Assembly (NCBI GenBank): GCA_028690155.1
Contig: JAQVBU010000016.1
Span: 1-46,662 of the forward strand
Reading direction: 5' to 3'
DNA from: Alphaproteobacteria bacterium
GTDB taxonomy: Bacteria > Pseudomonadota > Alphaproteobacteria > UBA9219
Length of the DNA stretch: 46,662 nt
Shown: positions 36,741-45,106 of the stretch, piece by piece
Position numbering within the stretch: the stretch's first letter is position 1
Layout: every line of letters begins with the position of its first letter
The notes under the pieces: generated by a model
The model's database searches: none
What the model was told of the DNA's origin: nothing
The model's input: the letters and a program-made list of their open reading frames with translations, nothing else
Translations under genes and position numbers: made by a program

Positions 36741-36871
36741 CTAGAGCATTTTCACGTTAGGTTGGCGGTTTTTGCACGGGCGGTAAAAGCTCTAACTTTT
36801 TGATTGCCGAGCCAATTCACGTGAACGGTTGTCGTCAAAAAAGACGCCAACCTTATCACGATCGGCTCTAG
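36741..36871. repeat. Intergenic inverted-repeat element (131 bp)
   Basis: The ends are inverted: 'ctagagc'...'aggttggcg' at 36741-36767 against 'cgccaacct'...'gctctag' at 36845-36871, equal arm length (27) with an 11-base internal mismatch. The interior has 'aaagctctaactttttgatt' and a palindrome 'ttcacgtgaa' (36823-36832). The wording resembles dispersed intergenic repeats common in alphaproteobacterial genomes (recalled, not searched). No coding capacity. Lies between two minus/plus gene ends. Confidence 0.6.
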
Positions 36872-36882
36872 GCGCTCACTAA

Positions 36883-37527
36883 CTAAGCAGCGCCTTGCTG
36901 AATTTCATCCTGAGTTTCCTCCAAACTCTCGGCAACGTCCTTCATAGAGGGCTGAGCCGGTCCGGAAACAGACGGCTGGCTAAGGCTCCCTCCCTCGGTA
37001 CGAGCACGGGAGATATAGGGCATAAGATCTTGAAGCTCGATGAAATTATCGGCTTGGCGACGAAGTTCATCCGCCACCATCGGTGGCGACGAACGCATCG
37101 TGCTTACGATGCTAACCCGCACGCCCTTGCGTTGAACGGCTTCAACCAACCGGCGGAAATCCCCATCGCCGGAAAAAATAATAATATGTTCGACGCGATC
37201 AGACATTTCCATGACGTCGATCGCCAGCTCAATATCCATATTTCCTTTGATCTTGCGGCGGCCAAAGGCGTCCGTAAACTCCTTTGTCGGCTTGGTCACC
37301 ATGGAATAGCCATTGTAATCCAGCCAATCAACCAAAGGCCGGATCGGTGAATATTCTTCATTTTCGATAAGCGCTGTATAGTAAAAGGCACGAACAAGAC
37401 GGCCCCGCCCTGCAAAAACTTCAAGCAGCCGCTTGTAGTCGATATCGAAGCCGAGGCCTCGCGCTGCGGCGTAAAGGTTGGCTCCGTCAATAAACATAGC
37501 CGACCGCTCTTCTTTATAAAAAATCAT
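36883..37527 (-). CDS. NYN-domain (LabA/DUF88, PIN-like) protein
   Basis: 214 residues from ATG 37527, behind 'GGGGAAAG', where family homology starts ('MIFYKEERSAMFIDGANLYA'). The frame continues 44 codons upstream to ATG 37659, but that start has no ribosome site and the extra part is not typical. NYN motifs: 'FIDGANLYAAARGLGFDIDY', 'GRRKIKGNMDIELAIDVMEM', 'HIIIFSGDGDFRRLVEAVQR', 'KGVRVSIVST'. The four conserved acids suggest a metal-dependent RNase fold. The C-terminal 40 residues are Ser/Gln-rich. Divergent from rpoZ, as in many alphaproteobacteria. Confidence 0.87.
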   Translation of the reverse strand: MIFYKEERSAMFIDGANLYAAARGLGFDIDYKRLLEVFAGRGRLVRAFYYTALIENEEYSPIRPLVDWLDYNGYSMVTKPTKEFTDAFGRRKIKGNMDIELAIDVMEMSDRVEHIIIFSGDGDFRRLVEAVQRKGVRVSIVSTMRSSPPMVADELRRQADNFIELQDLMPYISRARTEGGSLSQPSVSGPAQPSMKDVAESLEETQDEIQQGAA

Positions 37528-37708
37528 TCTTTCCCCATATGTGCTACGAGTAGAACCGTTTGCTTTGTGGCGTATTAAAAAGTCCCTACGTTCTTCTCTG
37601 ACACCATCTAACTGCTTAAAAGTGGTACATAAATCTTGAAGAAAATCCTCTGTTGCCATGCAAGGGTAAAGAGAATCAACTTTGTTAATCTACCTTAATT
37701 CGGTTCGG

Positions 37709-37737
37709 TTAACAAGACACAGAAATAGGGCTATATT
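37709..37737 (+). promoter_or_regulatory. Sigma-70-type promoter, probably of rpoZ
   Basis: 'TTAACA' (37709-37714), 17 bases, then 'TATATT' (37732-37737): 5/6 matches to each consensus hexamer. Transcription would start near 37744, leaving a leader of about 140 bases before rpoZ. The region 37528-37884 otherwise holds only the possible N-terminal extension of the NYN gene. Confidence 0.6.
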
Positions 37738-37884
37738 GTTTAAAGAAGGTCCTGACGAAACATCGCTCTTTACAAAGGGTTGATGAAAATTGTACGTTCC
37801 GCGCCTAATTGTTTTTGCGGATTTGCCGTCTTTTCATGCTTAACAAAAAATGATGGGCGCCCGCAGTAGAAGGAGAGATGCCTT

Positions 37885-38304
37885 ATGGCTCGCGTTACCG
37901 TCGAAGATTGCGTTCTTCAAATTCCAAACCGTTTCAAGCTGGTCATGCTTGCGGCGCACCGTGCGCGTGCGCTTGGCTCTGGCGCCGAACTAAAAGTCGG
38001 CCGTGACCGCGACAAGAATCCCGTCGTCGCTTTGCGGGAAATCGCCGAAAAACACCTTGATCTCTCCGGTCTTGAGAATTCTTTGATTAAAAGCATCCAA
38101 AAACACGTCGAGCCCGAACAGCCCGAAATGGAGATTGCCCAACTCATCGCCGACGAACAGAAAAAACAAAGCTGGGCCACGTCGATTGCCACCGAAAGCT
38201 CGGACGACGACGACGCCTTCGGCGACGAAGAAGGGGCCGAGATTGAGGAGGAATCCACATCCTCAATTCTTGGATCTTTCGAAGACACAGATATTAAGGA
38301 CTAA
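37885..38304 (+). CDS. rpoZ: RNA polymerase omega subunit
   Basis: 139 residues, 'AAGGAGAG' before ATG. Omega signature '[20 protein letters not shown]', '[17 protein letters not shown]', '[17 protein letters not shown]'. The C-terminal half is an acidic extension ('[20 protein letters not shown]') longer than in E. coli but usual for alphaproteobacteria. Omega helps fold beta-prime and forms part of the ppGpp site. It precedes relA/spoT, as expected. Confidence 0.95.
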   Translation: MARVTVEDCVLQIPNRFKLVMLAAHRARALGSGAELKVGRDRDKNPVVALREIAEKHLDLSGLENSLIKSIQKHVEPEQPEMEIAQLIADEQKKQSWATSIATESSDDDDAFGDEEGAEIEEESTSSILGSFEDTDIKD

Positions 38305-38468
38305 TTAGGAAGAACCTGCTATTAAGCTTTTTAAAGCTGCGGCCGCTTGAAACGGATGTTGTTTGCCGCTTTCAGATGCGTGGCGCTGGTGCTTTATCGA
38401 GAAGCTAGGGCGGGATCCCATACCATGAACGGATTATCAAGAGGACTCCCGCTTCAAGAGGATCGTTG

Positions 38469-40706
38469 ATGCGGAATCCTGACCAATCTTCTTCCCCTGC
38501 CGACAACCCGTTGTCGAAGATCGTATCGGACGGCAAGGCGTCGCGATTGAAGCTTATACGTCAGTATGAGCTTGTCGATCTCGTGCGCGCCTACGATCCG
38601 GACGTCAACGAAGATTTGTTGAACCGCGCTTATGTTTTCTCGATGCAGGCCCACGGAAGCCAACTTCGCGCATCGGGGGCTCCTTTCTTTTCGCATCCTC
38701 TCGAAGTCGCCGCCATCCTTACCGAAATGAAGATGGACAGCACCACCATCGCCACCGCCTTGCTGCACGACACAGTCGAAGATACGCTGGCCTCGCTTGA
38801 CGACATTGAAAAACAGTTTGGCCCTGGCGTCGCACGTCTGGTGGATGGCGTAACGAAGCTTTCCCGCATTAAGCTTCAGGCCGATCAGGTAACTCAGGCT
38901 GAGAATTTTCGAAAACTTATCGTGGCCATGTCCGAAGACATTCGCGTTCTTTTGGTCAAGCTTGCGGATAGGCTGCACAACATGCGCACGCTGCAATACC
39001 TAAAGAGTCCGGAAAAACGCCACCGCATTGCACGCGAAACATTGGACCTCTATGCACCGCTGGCCGAACGTATCGGTATCGAAAAAATGAAGGACGAGTT
39101 GGAAGACTTGGCTTTCGCGGAGTTAAATCCTGATGCGCATGCCAGCATTGTAGCGCGGCTTGATTTCTTGCGCCGCAAGGACGACGCTGTTACGCAAAAG
39201 ATCCTTAAAGAACTCAAAACAATCCTGCGCGAAGCCAAGATCAAAGCGACCGTTGTAGGACGGGAAAAAGCGCCCTATTCCATCTGGCGCAAGATGCAGC
39301 GTAAAAATGTCGGTTTTGAGCAATTATCCGACATCATGGCGTTCCGCATCTTGGTGGATACCATTGATAACTGCTATCAAGTGTTAGGCATCATCCACAG
39401 TCATTACCACGTTATTCCCGGCCGCTTTAAAGACTACATCTCGACTCCAAAGCCTAACCAATATCAAAGCTTGCACACCGGCATCATGGGCCCCGAACAG
39501 CAGCGCATCGAAATTCAGATCCGCACGCATACGATGCACGAAGTCGCCGAGCTTGGTGTTGCCGCGCACTGGGGCTACAAAGAAGGCGCGCCCAAAACAG
39601 ACGGCCACCAATACCGTTGGCTTCGCGAACTTCTGGATATCGTCGAACACGTCCAAAAGCCGGAAGAATTTCTGGAAAACACCAAGCTGGAACTGTTTCA
39701 GGATCAGGTTTTTTGCTTTACCCCCAAAGGCGACTTGATCGCACTGCCGAGCGGTGCCTCGCCGGTCGATTTTGCCTATGCCGTTCATGGCCGTGTAGGC
39801 GACGCCTGTGTCGGCGCCAAGGTCAACGGACGCATGGTTCCTTTACGGACCATCCTAAGAAACGGCGACCAAGTCGAAATTGTTACCCAAAAAGGCAGCA
39901 CGCCGAGCCCGGCTTGGGAACGCTTCGTTGTCACGGGCAAAGCACGGTCGTGCATTCGCCGTTTCATCCGCACCCAGCAAAGAAGCGAATATATTCTTCT
40001 TGGAAAATCCATTCTCGAAAAATTGTGCAAACAAGAAGCCGTCGATTTTTCGGAAAAAGCCTTCGAAAGCGTCGCCAAAAACTTTCAAGGGAATTCGGCA
40101 GACGATCTTTTTGCCAGCGTGGGCGAATCCCTTCAGCCGGCGCGAGAAGTTTTCAACGCCGCCTACCCGGGACACAAACTCAAACAACCTGAAAAGAAAA
40201 GCCTTGAGCACTTTACCGCCGGACGCCTCAAGGAGCCCACCAAGGAAAGCTCGCCTCTTACGCTGAAGGGCCTTATTCCCGGCATGGCCGTTCACTACGC
40301 ACGTTGCTGCCACCCTTTGCCGGGCGATCCCATCGTCGGCATCGTGACGACTGGCAAAGGCGTGACCATTCACACGACCGATTGCGAAACGCTGGAAAAC
40401 TTCCTCGACTCTCCCGAACGCTGGATCGATGTCGGATGGAACGATAAAAAAGAAAGTACCGATCTGATGGTCGGGCGCCTGAACGTCATTCTGGTGAACA
40501 AACCTAATAGCCTCGCCAGCATGAGCACGATCATCGCGAAAAATAACGGGAATATCTTCAACATGAAGATTACGAGCCGCACACCGGAATTTTACGATTT
40601 CATCATTGATCTCGAGGTACGCGACCTGAAGCACCTGAAAACAATTATCGCCGCACTGCGCGCGAGTTCGGCCATCAACTCGGTCGAACGAACCAAAGGC
40701 CGTTAA
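38469..40706 (+). CDS. Bifunctional (p)ppGpp synthetase/hydrolase
   Basis: 745 residues from ATG 38469 ('AGAGGATC' upstream). HD hydrolase domain: 'HGSQLRASGAPFFSHPLEVA', 'TALLHDTVEDT', 'VKLADRLHNMRTL', all intact. Synthetase domain: 'KAPYSIWRKMQRKNVGFEQL', 'GRFKDYISTPKPNQYQSLHT', 'EIQIRTHTMHEVAELGVAAH'; 'RFKD' is of the RxKD kind found in two-way Rel/SpoT enzymes. TGS domain near 'VFCFTPKGDLIALPSGASPV', zinc-finger-like 'HYARCCHPLPGDPIVGI', then a C-terminal ACT. It sets the level of the starvation alarmone. Alphaproteobacteria usually have this single enzyme. Likely cotranscribed with rpoZ. Confidence 0.95.
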   Translation: MRNPDQSSSPADNPLSKIVSDGKASRLKLIRQYELVDLVRAYDPDVNEDLLNRAYVFSMQAHGSQLRASGAPFFSHPLEVAAILTEMKMDSTTIATALLHDTVEDTLASLDDIEKQFGPGVARLVDGVTKLSRIKLQADQVTQAENFRKLIVAMSEDIRVLLVKLADRLHNMRTLQYLKSPEKRHRIARETLDLYAPLAERIGIEKMKDELEDLAFAELNPDAHASIVARLDFLRRKDDAVTQKILKELKTILREAKIKATVVGREKAPYSIWRKMQRKNVGFEQLSDIMAFRILVDTIDNCYQVLGIIHSHYHVIPGRFKDYISTPKPNQYQSLHTGIMGPEQQRIEIQIRTHTMHEVAELGVAAHWGYKEGAPKTDGHQYRWLRELLDIVEHVQKPEEFLENTKLELFQDQVFCFTPKGDLIALPSGASPVDFAYAVHGRVGDACVGAKVNGRMVPLRTILRNGDQVEIVTQKGSTPSPAWERFVVTGKARSCIRRFIRTQQRSEYILLGKSILEKLCKQEAVDFSEKAFESVAKNFQGNSADDLFASVGESLQPAREVFNAAYPGHKLKQPEKKSLEHFTAGRLKEPTKESSPLTLKGLIPGMAVHYARCCHPLPGDPIVGIVTTGKGVTIHTTDCETLENFLDSPERWIDVGWNDKKESTDLMVGRLNVILVNKPNSLASMSTIIAKNNGNIFNMKITSRTPEFYDFIIDLEVRDLKHLKTIIAALRASSAINSVERTKGR

Positions 40707-40930
40707 CGGCCAACGCGCCAAAAAATTCCTGACATAAAGAACGCGCTTGATCGAATCATCGTGCCTTACGGCTTGATTTGAAACGATTGGGGATCGGTTA
40801 AGGTTAATTTTCCGCTCACGTTTCGTGGATAAAAGTATTGATGATATAAAACGGAAATTGCTATCAAGGATCGGTTCATAATTTATTTGCTTATTACGCC
40901 CCAACCCCTTTTTCTGAAAGAATAAATATA

Positions 40931-41866
40931 ATGTCAAATCCTGGAACAGAAATCGCCCTTCCCGGCTCGGTTGAAATCGCGGCTGTAAATCCTAACGAAT
41001 TGCCGGAGAGCTTCTTTGATGCTGTCGATGAATGCGTACTCAATGTCAATCGACAAGCGAACGCCCAACAAGCTGCAAATGAGGAAGAAAGAAAAAAGGC
41101 TGTAGAGAACGAAGAAAGGAAATGGAAGAAGGCACAAGCACGGGCCGAAAACTATGAACGAATTTCATCCGTTCTTTCCAAAGTTACGTCCCCATTTTTA
41201 ACCCCCGTTGCAAAAGGGGTTGATGTTGGCACTGCCTACGTTGGCAAAAAATACAACGCCTATAAAGCGGCAAAAAGAGCAAAGATTAAAAGTGAAAACA
41301 AAGAACGGCTTTTGATGTTATTCAATGCCGTTCAGCCGATTATTTTCAAAACAAAAGGCATGTCGGCCATTGAAGACAAAAGCAACTTTGAGCTTTTTGT
41401 TGTGAATACAAGCGTCGGCAACATAAATATTCATAAGGGGAACTGCCTCCATTATGTGGCGGCTGAAAAACTAGAAAATCCGAGCAATAAAAATCCGAAT
41501 GTTGTGGTTCTATCGATTTTAGATAACGGTCATATAAAGATTCATGGAAATTACAGGGCCTATGAAAAGAAGATGGGGAAAAGTCCTGTAAAGATCCACA
41601 TCGTTTCAAGCAGCTATTCTGACTGCATGCCTTCGATGTACTGGAGTGATCGTGCTAGAGTTATTCATTTTTGTGATCAACAATACGAAAACAAAGACTC
41701 AAGCCTTGAAGCCTATCGTCGCTTTAATAAGCGCGCTGTAAGTAGAATAACGGGACACGTGAAGGAAAACGTTGTGAACGAAGCCAGAGATACGTTTATA
41801 CGTATGATCGCCGAACAGAATCTTTATGCGAGAAACGGCCAAGCGTTAACAGTGCTTGATATATAA
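40931..41866 (+). CDS. A+T-rich orphan gene, coiled-coil N-terminus
   Basis: 311 residues, no family recognised. Residues 40-75 are a charged coiled coil ('EEERKKAVENEERKWKKAQA'). About 80-125 is basic ('KKYNAYKAAKRAKIKSENKE'). The C-terminal half looks like a mixed alpha/beta globular domain ('FELFVVNTSVGNINIHKGNC', 'VVVLSILDNGHIKIHG', 'VKIHIVSSSYSDCMPSMYWS') with several Cys. No signal peptide or membrane segment. It is visibly richer in A+T than its neighbours and has no strong ribosome site, hinting at recent acquisition. A host- or phage-directed role is possible but unsupported. Convergent with the DegP-type gene. Confidence 0.7.
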   Translation: MSNPGTEIALPGSVEIAAVNPNELPESFFDAVDECVLNVNRQANAQQAANEEERKKAVENEERKWKKAQARAENYERISSVLSKVTSPFLTPVAKGVDVGTAYVGKKYNAYKAAKRAKIKSENKERLLMLFNAVQPIIFKTKGMSAIEDKSNFELFVVNTSVGNINIHKGNCLHYVAAEKLENPSNKNPNVVVLSILDNGHIKIHGNYRAYEKKMGKSPVKIHIVSSSYSDCMPSMYWSDRARVIHFCDQQYENKDSSLEAYRRFNKRAVSRITGHVKENVVNEARDTFIRMIAEQNLYARNGQALTVLDI

Positions 41867-41889
41867 AGTTTGTCTTGTGGGGGCACGCC

Positions 41890-43323
41890 TTAACCGCCCA
41901 GCATCATTGTAATCTCATGATTGCCGCGGCGGATGGTTAGTTTCCAATGCGATGGCTTTGCGGCAAACGCGTTTATCGCCTCGCGGACGTTTACGATTTC
42001 TTGGCCATTGACGGCGGCCACGATGTCGCCCGGCACAAGGCCGATCCGCGCCGCAACCGAGCCGGGCTTAACTTCGGTCACGACAACACCCTCGCGCGGA
42101 TCGGAAGGCAGGCCAAGCTCTTCAACAACAGCGGGCGATACATTCGCAAGCGTCGCTCCGCTCGCCGGATTGCGGCCCTTGACGACGGTCTCGCGCCGAG
42201 ACGGATCTTCGGGCGGCGCGATCAGATCAAGCGTCACGGTACGCGTTTTGCCGCGGCTCACGACCTCAAGCTCCGCCTTCGCGCCGATGGACAAAGCCGC
42301 AATGCGATACCGGAACGCTTCCGGGTCCTCAATCGTCTTTCCGCCTACCGAAACGATCACATCGCCCGCCTTGATCCCTGCTTTAGCAGCAGGGCTTGAG
42401 GGATGCGCGCTCTTCACCAAAAAACCCATGGGCCGGTTCAGACCTAGCGACACCGCAATGTCTTGAGAAACTTCCTGCCCATCAAGCCCCATCCACGGAT
42501 GCATCATGCGGCTTTTGCCCTGCTTGGCCGCGCCCATCAAAACGCGCACCATATTCGACGGCACCGCAAAACCGATGCCCATGTTTCCGCCGTCGCGCGA
42601 AAAAATCGCCGCGTTGATTCCGATCAACTTGCCGTCCATCGTGACCAAAGCGCCACCAGAATTTCCCGGGTTAATCGCCGCATCCGTTTGAATAAAATAG
42701 CCCAAATCGCCCGCGCCGACCGCTTTGTGCGCCACCGCCGAGATGATACCCGAGGTCACCGTCTGCCCAACCCCAAACGGATTGCCGATAGCCAAAACCA
42801 AATCGCCGATTTCCGCGTCGTCCGAATCGCGAAGATCAAGAAAGGGGAAGTTTCCGCCTTTGGTGCTTTCCAAGCGCAGCACCGCCAAATCGGCCTTGTC
42901 GTCAGTCAGAACGACCTCGGCATCGAACTCGCGCCGATCCGACAGGACAACGCGAATTTCATCCGCACCGGCGATCACGTGGCGGCTCGTCACCACCAGC
43001 CCGTCTTCGCGCACAATCACGCCCGATCCCAAGGCGTGCTCCATACGTTCGCGTGTCAGTCCGGGAGCCAGAGCACCACCAAAAAACTGGCTGAAAAATG
43101 GATCGTTGAAAAACGGCGATACGCGTTGCTGCACCTTTTTTTGCGTATAGATGTTCACCACCGCAGGCGTGACCTTTTTAACCAACGGCGCAAAACTGAG
43201 CCTTATCTGCTCCCGCGATTGAGGAACAAAGACCTCGGCCCAGCCGTTTGAGGAAACGGTAGAACACAAAAGAAAAAAACAAAGGAAAAGCGACGTTCTT
43301 CTCATACGAAAGAGGATAAGCAT
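41890..43323 (-). CDS. DegP/HtrA-type periplasmic serine protease (Do)
   Basis: 477 residues from ATG 43323, or 471 from ATG 43305; the open frame runs on through tRNA-His to 43593, which is an artefact. Signal peptide 'RRTSLFLCFFLLCSTVSSNG'. Catalytic triad: His in 'VVTSRHVIAGADEI', Asp in 'LTDDKADLAVLRLE', Ser in 'AAINPGNSGGALVTMDGKLI'. Two PDZ domains follow ('MGFLVKSAHPSSPAAKAGIK', 'GVVVTEVKPGSVAARIGLVP'). It degrades or chaperones misfolded envelope proteins. A hairpin in the leader takes in the G-rich site and first ATG. Confidence 0.92.
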   Translation of the reverse strand: MLILFRMRRTSLFLCFFLLCSTVSSNGWAEVFVPQSREQIRLSFAPLVKKVTPAVVNIYTQKKVQQRVSPFFNDPFFSQFFGGALAPGLTRERMEHALGSGVIVREDGLVVTSRHVIAGADEIRVVLSDRREFDAEVVLTDDKADLAVLRLESTKGGNFPFLDLRDSDDAEIGDLVLAIGNPFGVGQTVTSGIISAVAHKAVGAGDLGYFIQTDAAINPGNSGGALVTMDGKLIGINAAIFSRDGGNMGIGFAVPSNMVRVLMGAAKQGKSRMMHPWMGLDGQEVSQDIAVSLGLNRPMGFLVKSAHPSSPAAKAGIKAGDVIVSVGGKTIEDPEAFRYRIAALSIGAKAELEVVSRGKTRTVTLDLIAPPEDPSRRETVVKGRNPASGATLANVSPAVVEELGLPSDPREGVVVTEVKPGSVAARIGLVPGDIVAAVNGQEIVNVREAINAFAAKPSHWKLTIRRGNHEITMMLGG

Positions 43324-43352
43324 CCCCCTCGCTTTTGAAAAGGGGGTGATGG
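43321..43352 (-). promoter_or_regulatory. Hairpin covering the degP-type start site
   Basis: On the minus strand 'CCCCC' (43346-43342) pairs with 'GGGGG' (43328-43324), and 'CAT' (43351-43349) can pair with the ATG at 43323. The G-run is the only candidate ribosome site for that ATG. The structure begins directly at the tRNA-His CCA end. Confidence 0.45.
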
Positions 43353-43426
43353 GGCGGTCGACGAGACTTGAACTCGCGACAACTCGGACCACAACCGAGG
43401 GCTCTACCAACTGAGCTACGACCGCC
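43350..43426 (-). tRNA. tRNA-His (anticodon GTG), CCA encoded
   Basis: 77 bases folding as a cloverleaf on the minus strand: acceptor 'GCGGTCG'/'CGACCGC', D-arm with 'AGTTGGTAGA', anticodon stem 'CTCGG'/'CCGAG' with loop 'TTGTGGT' (GTG), T-arm 'GCGAG TTCAAGT CTCGT'. The extra 5' G opposite the discriminator C is the G-1:C73 identity pair of tRNA-His. CCA is present in the DNA. The DegP-type gene starts 26 bases downstream. Confidence 0.96.
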
Positions 43427-43510
43427 AAAAATAAAAACCGCCAGCCCTCATAAAGGAGAGGAAGGCGGTTGGCAACCCCTGCCATGCAGAAAGAAAATTT
43501 TTCCGTCCTT

Positions 43511-43539
43511 TTGTCACGCAAGGTGTTGCATGTTGTAAA
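43511..43539 (+). promoter_or_regulatory. Possible glnA promoter
   Basis: 'TTGTCA' (43511-43516), 17 bases, 'TGTAAA' (43534-43539): 5/6 and 4/6 consensus matches, about 95 bases before the glnA ATG. I see no sigma-54 -24/-12 motif. Confidence 0.35.
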
Positions 43540-43560
43540 AAAACTTGGCAAATTTGTCAA
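43532..43560 (-). promoter_or_regulatory. Promoter of tRNA-His (and degP-type gene)
   Basis: Minus-strand 'TTGACA' (43560-43555), a perfect -35, 17 bases, then 'TACAAC' (43537-43532). It points at tRNA-His, whose 5' end lies about 100 bases downstream. Confidence 0.5.
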
Positions 43561-43561
43561 G
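43544..43561. promoter_or_regulatory. 18-bp near-palindrome between glnA and tRNA-His
   Basis: 'CTTGGCAAATTTGTCAAG' is symmetric except for one pair. It overlaps the minus-strand -35 and lies just downstream of the plus-strand -10 candidate, a suitable place for an operator acting on both genes. Confidence 0.4.
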
Positions 43562-43631
43562 AGGTTAGACTTCTTGTCCGTCTTGATCCTCATGCTGCGT
43601 TAACCTTCCTCCGGATAAAAGGATATCCGCC

Positions 43632-45041
43632 ATGGCCAAACAAAACTCCCTTTTCGAGCTTATCAAAAAAAGTGGCGCCAACTATGTCGATCTGCGCTTT
43701 ACCGATCCGCGCGGCAAGCTTCAACACATGACCCAGCATGTTGATCTGATCACGGAAGAAGCGCTGGAAGAAGGCATCATGTTCGACGCCTCCTCTATCG
43801 CGGGATGGCAAGCCATCCATGAATCCGACATGATCCTTAAACCCGACGCCGAGACCGCCGTCCTTGACCCTTTTTATGCCGAACCGACCGTGACCGTCAT
43901 TTGCAACGTTTACGACCCTGTCGTCAACAGACCGTACCCCCGCTGTCCCCGCTCGATCGCGAAAAGGGCCGAAGCGTATTTCGTGGAGTCGGATATCGGA
44001 AGCAAGGCCTTCTTTGGCCCGGAGATGGAGTTTTTTATCTTCGATAACGTCCGCTTTTCGACCGCGCCGACCGATATGTTCTTCAATCTTGAATCCATCG
44101 AAAATCCGTCGAACAGCGGCAAAGATTATCCGCAAGGGAATTCCGGTCATCGTCCACGCACAAAGGGCGGCTATTTTCCCGTCAACCCCGTCGACACAGC
44201 CCAAGATCTACGCACCGAGATGCTTTCGGTTGCCAGCCAGATGGGTATCTCTGTCGAAAAACACCATCATGAAGTCGCGGCAGCCCAGCATGAAATCGGC
44301 ATCCGTTACAATACGCTCTTGAAAGCCGCCGATAACGTCCAAACCCTGAAGTATATCGTCCATAACGTCGCGGCCATGTATGGGAAAACGGCAACCTTTA
44401 TGCCCAAACCCATTGTGGACGACAACGGATCGGGGATGCATGTGCATCAATCTTTGTGGAGGGGAAACACGTCGTTGTTTTCCGGAAACGAGTATGCCGG
44501 TCTTTCGGATACGGCTCTGTACTATATCGGCGGCATTATTAAACACGCTAAGGCCTTGAATGTCTTCACAAACCCGTCGACGAACAGCTATAAACGCTTG
44601 GTCCCCGGCTATGAAGCCCCTGTGTTTCTTGGATACGCGGCGCGAAACCGCTCGGCGGCCTGCCGCATTCCCTATACGAACGACCACAACAGTAAGCGGG
44701 TTGAGGTTCGTTTCCCGGATTGTCTGGCCAACCCTTACCTTGCCTTTGCCGCCCTTCTGATGGCTGGTTTAGACGGCATTCGAAATCAGATTGATCCAGG
44801 CAAAGCGGCCGAAGAGAACCTGTTTTCTCTTCCCCCTTCCTCACTGGCCAAAATTCCGACCATTTGCCGCTCGTTAGACGAAGCTGTTGCCGCATTGGAC
44901 GAGGACAACGCCTTCCTTCTTGAAGGCGACGTCTTTTCGGTAGACTTGATCGGAAGCTATATTGCCCTGAAACGGGAAGAAATCGACAGGCTGAACAGGG
45001 CACCCCATCCCGTTGAATTTGATCTGTATTATTCGGCCTAA
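43632..45041 (+). CDS. glnA: Glutamine synthetase, type I
   Basis: 469 residues, 'AAAAGGAT' before ATG. GS features: 'DLRFTDPRGKLQHMTQHVDL', 'FFGPEMEFFIFDNVRF', 'NGSGMHVHQSLW'-like 'DDNGSGMHVHQSLWRGN', 'NRSAACRIPYTN', C-terminus 'APHPVEFDLYYSA'. It makes glutamine from glutamate, ammonia and ATP as a dodecamer. The adenylylation site, normally 'NLYDLPPE', reads 'NLFSLPPS' (Phe398, codon at 44823-44825), so control by the GlnE adenylyltransferase through this residue should be lost. No glnB lies next to it, unlike in many alphaproteobacteria. Confidence 0.95.
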   Translation: MAKQNSLFELIKKSGANYVDLRFTDPRGKLQHMTQHVDLITEEALEEGIMFDASSIAGWQAIHESDMILKPDAETAVLDPFYAEPTVTVICNVYDPVVNRPYPRCPRSIAKRAEAYFVESDIGSKAFFGPEMEFFIFDNVRFSTAPTDMFFNLESIENPSNSGKDYPQGNSGHRPRTKGGYFPVNPVDTAQDLRTEMLSVASQMGISVEKHHHEVAAAQHEIGIRYNTLLKAADNVQTLKYIVHNVAAMYGKTATFMPKPIVDDNGSGMHVHQSLWRGNTSLFSGNEYAGLSDTALYYIGGIIKHAKALNVFTNPSTNSYKRLVPGYEAPVFLGYAARNRSAACRIPYTNDHNSKRVEVRFPDCLANPYLAFAALLMAGLDGIRNQIDPGKAAEENLFSLPPSSLAKIPTICRSLDEAVAALDEDNAFLLEGDVFSVDLIGSYIALKREEIDRLNRAPHPVEFDLYYSA

Positions 45042-45106
45042 CGCCGTCTTTCTTCGGCTTCTTTTTTCCTGTGACGGCAGACCACGGGTGTTCTATACTT
45101 GTTCTT

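Noticed and set aside
37528-37659. 44-residue N-terminal extension of the NYN protein
   Set aside because: The upstream ATG has no ribosome site and the family normally starts at MIFYKEER; kept only as an alternative.
40698-40711. Operator at the perfect palindrome 'ggccgttaacggcc'
   Set aside because: It spans the relA/spoT stop codon, is short, and has no promoter context.
43324-43593. N-terminal extension of the DegP-type protein
   Set aside because: The extra 90 codons read through tRNA-His and its promoter.
45043-45067. Terminator after glnA ('gccg...cggc' then T-rich)
   Set aside because: A stem of only four pairs is too weak to call.
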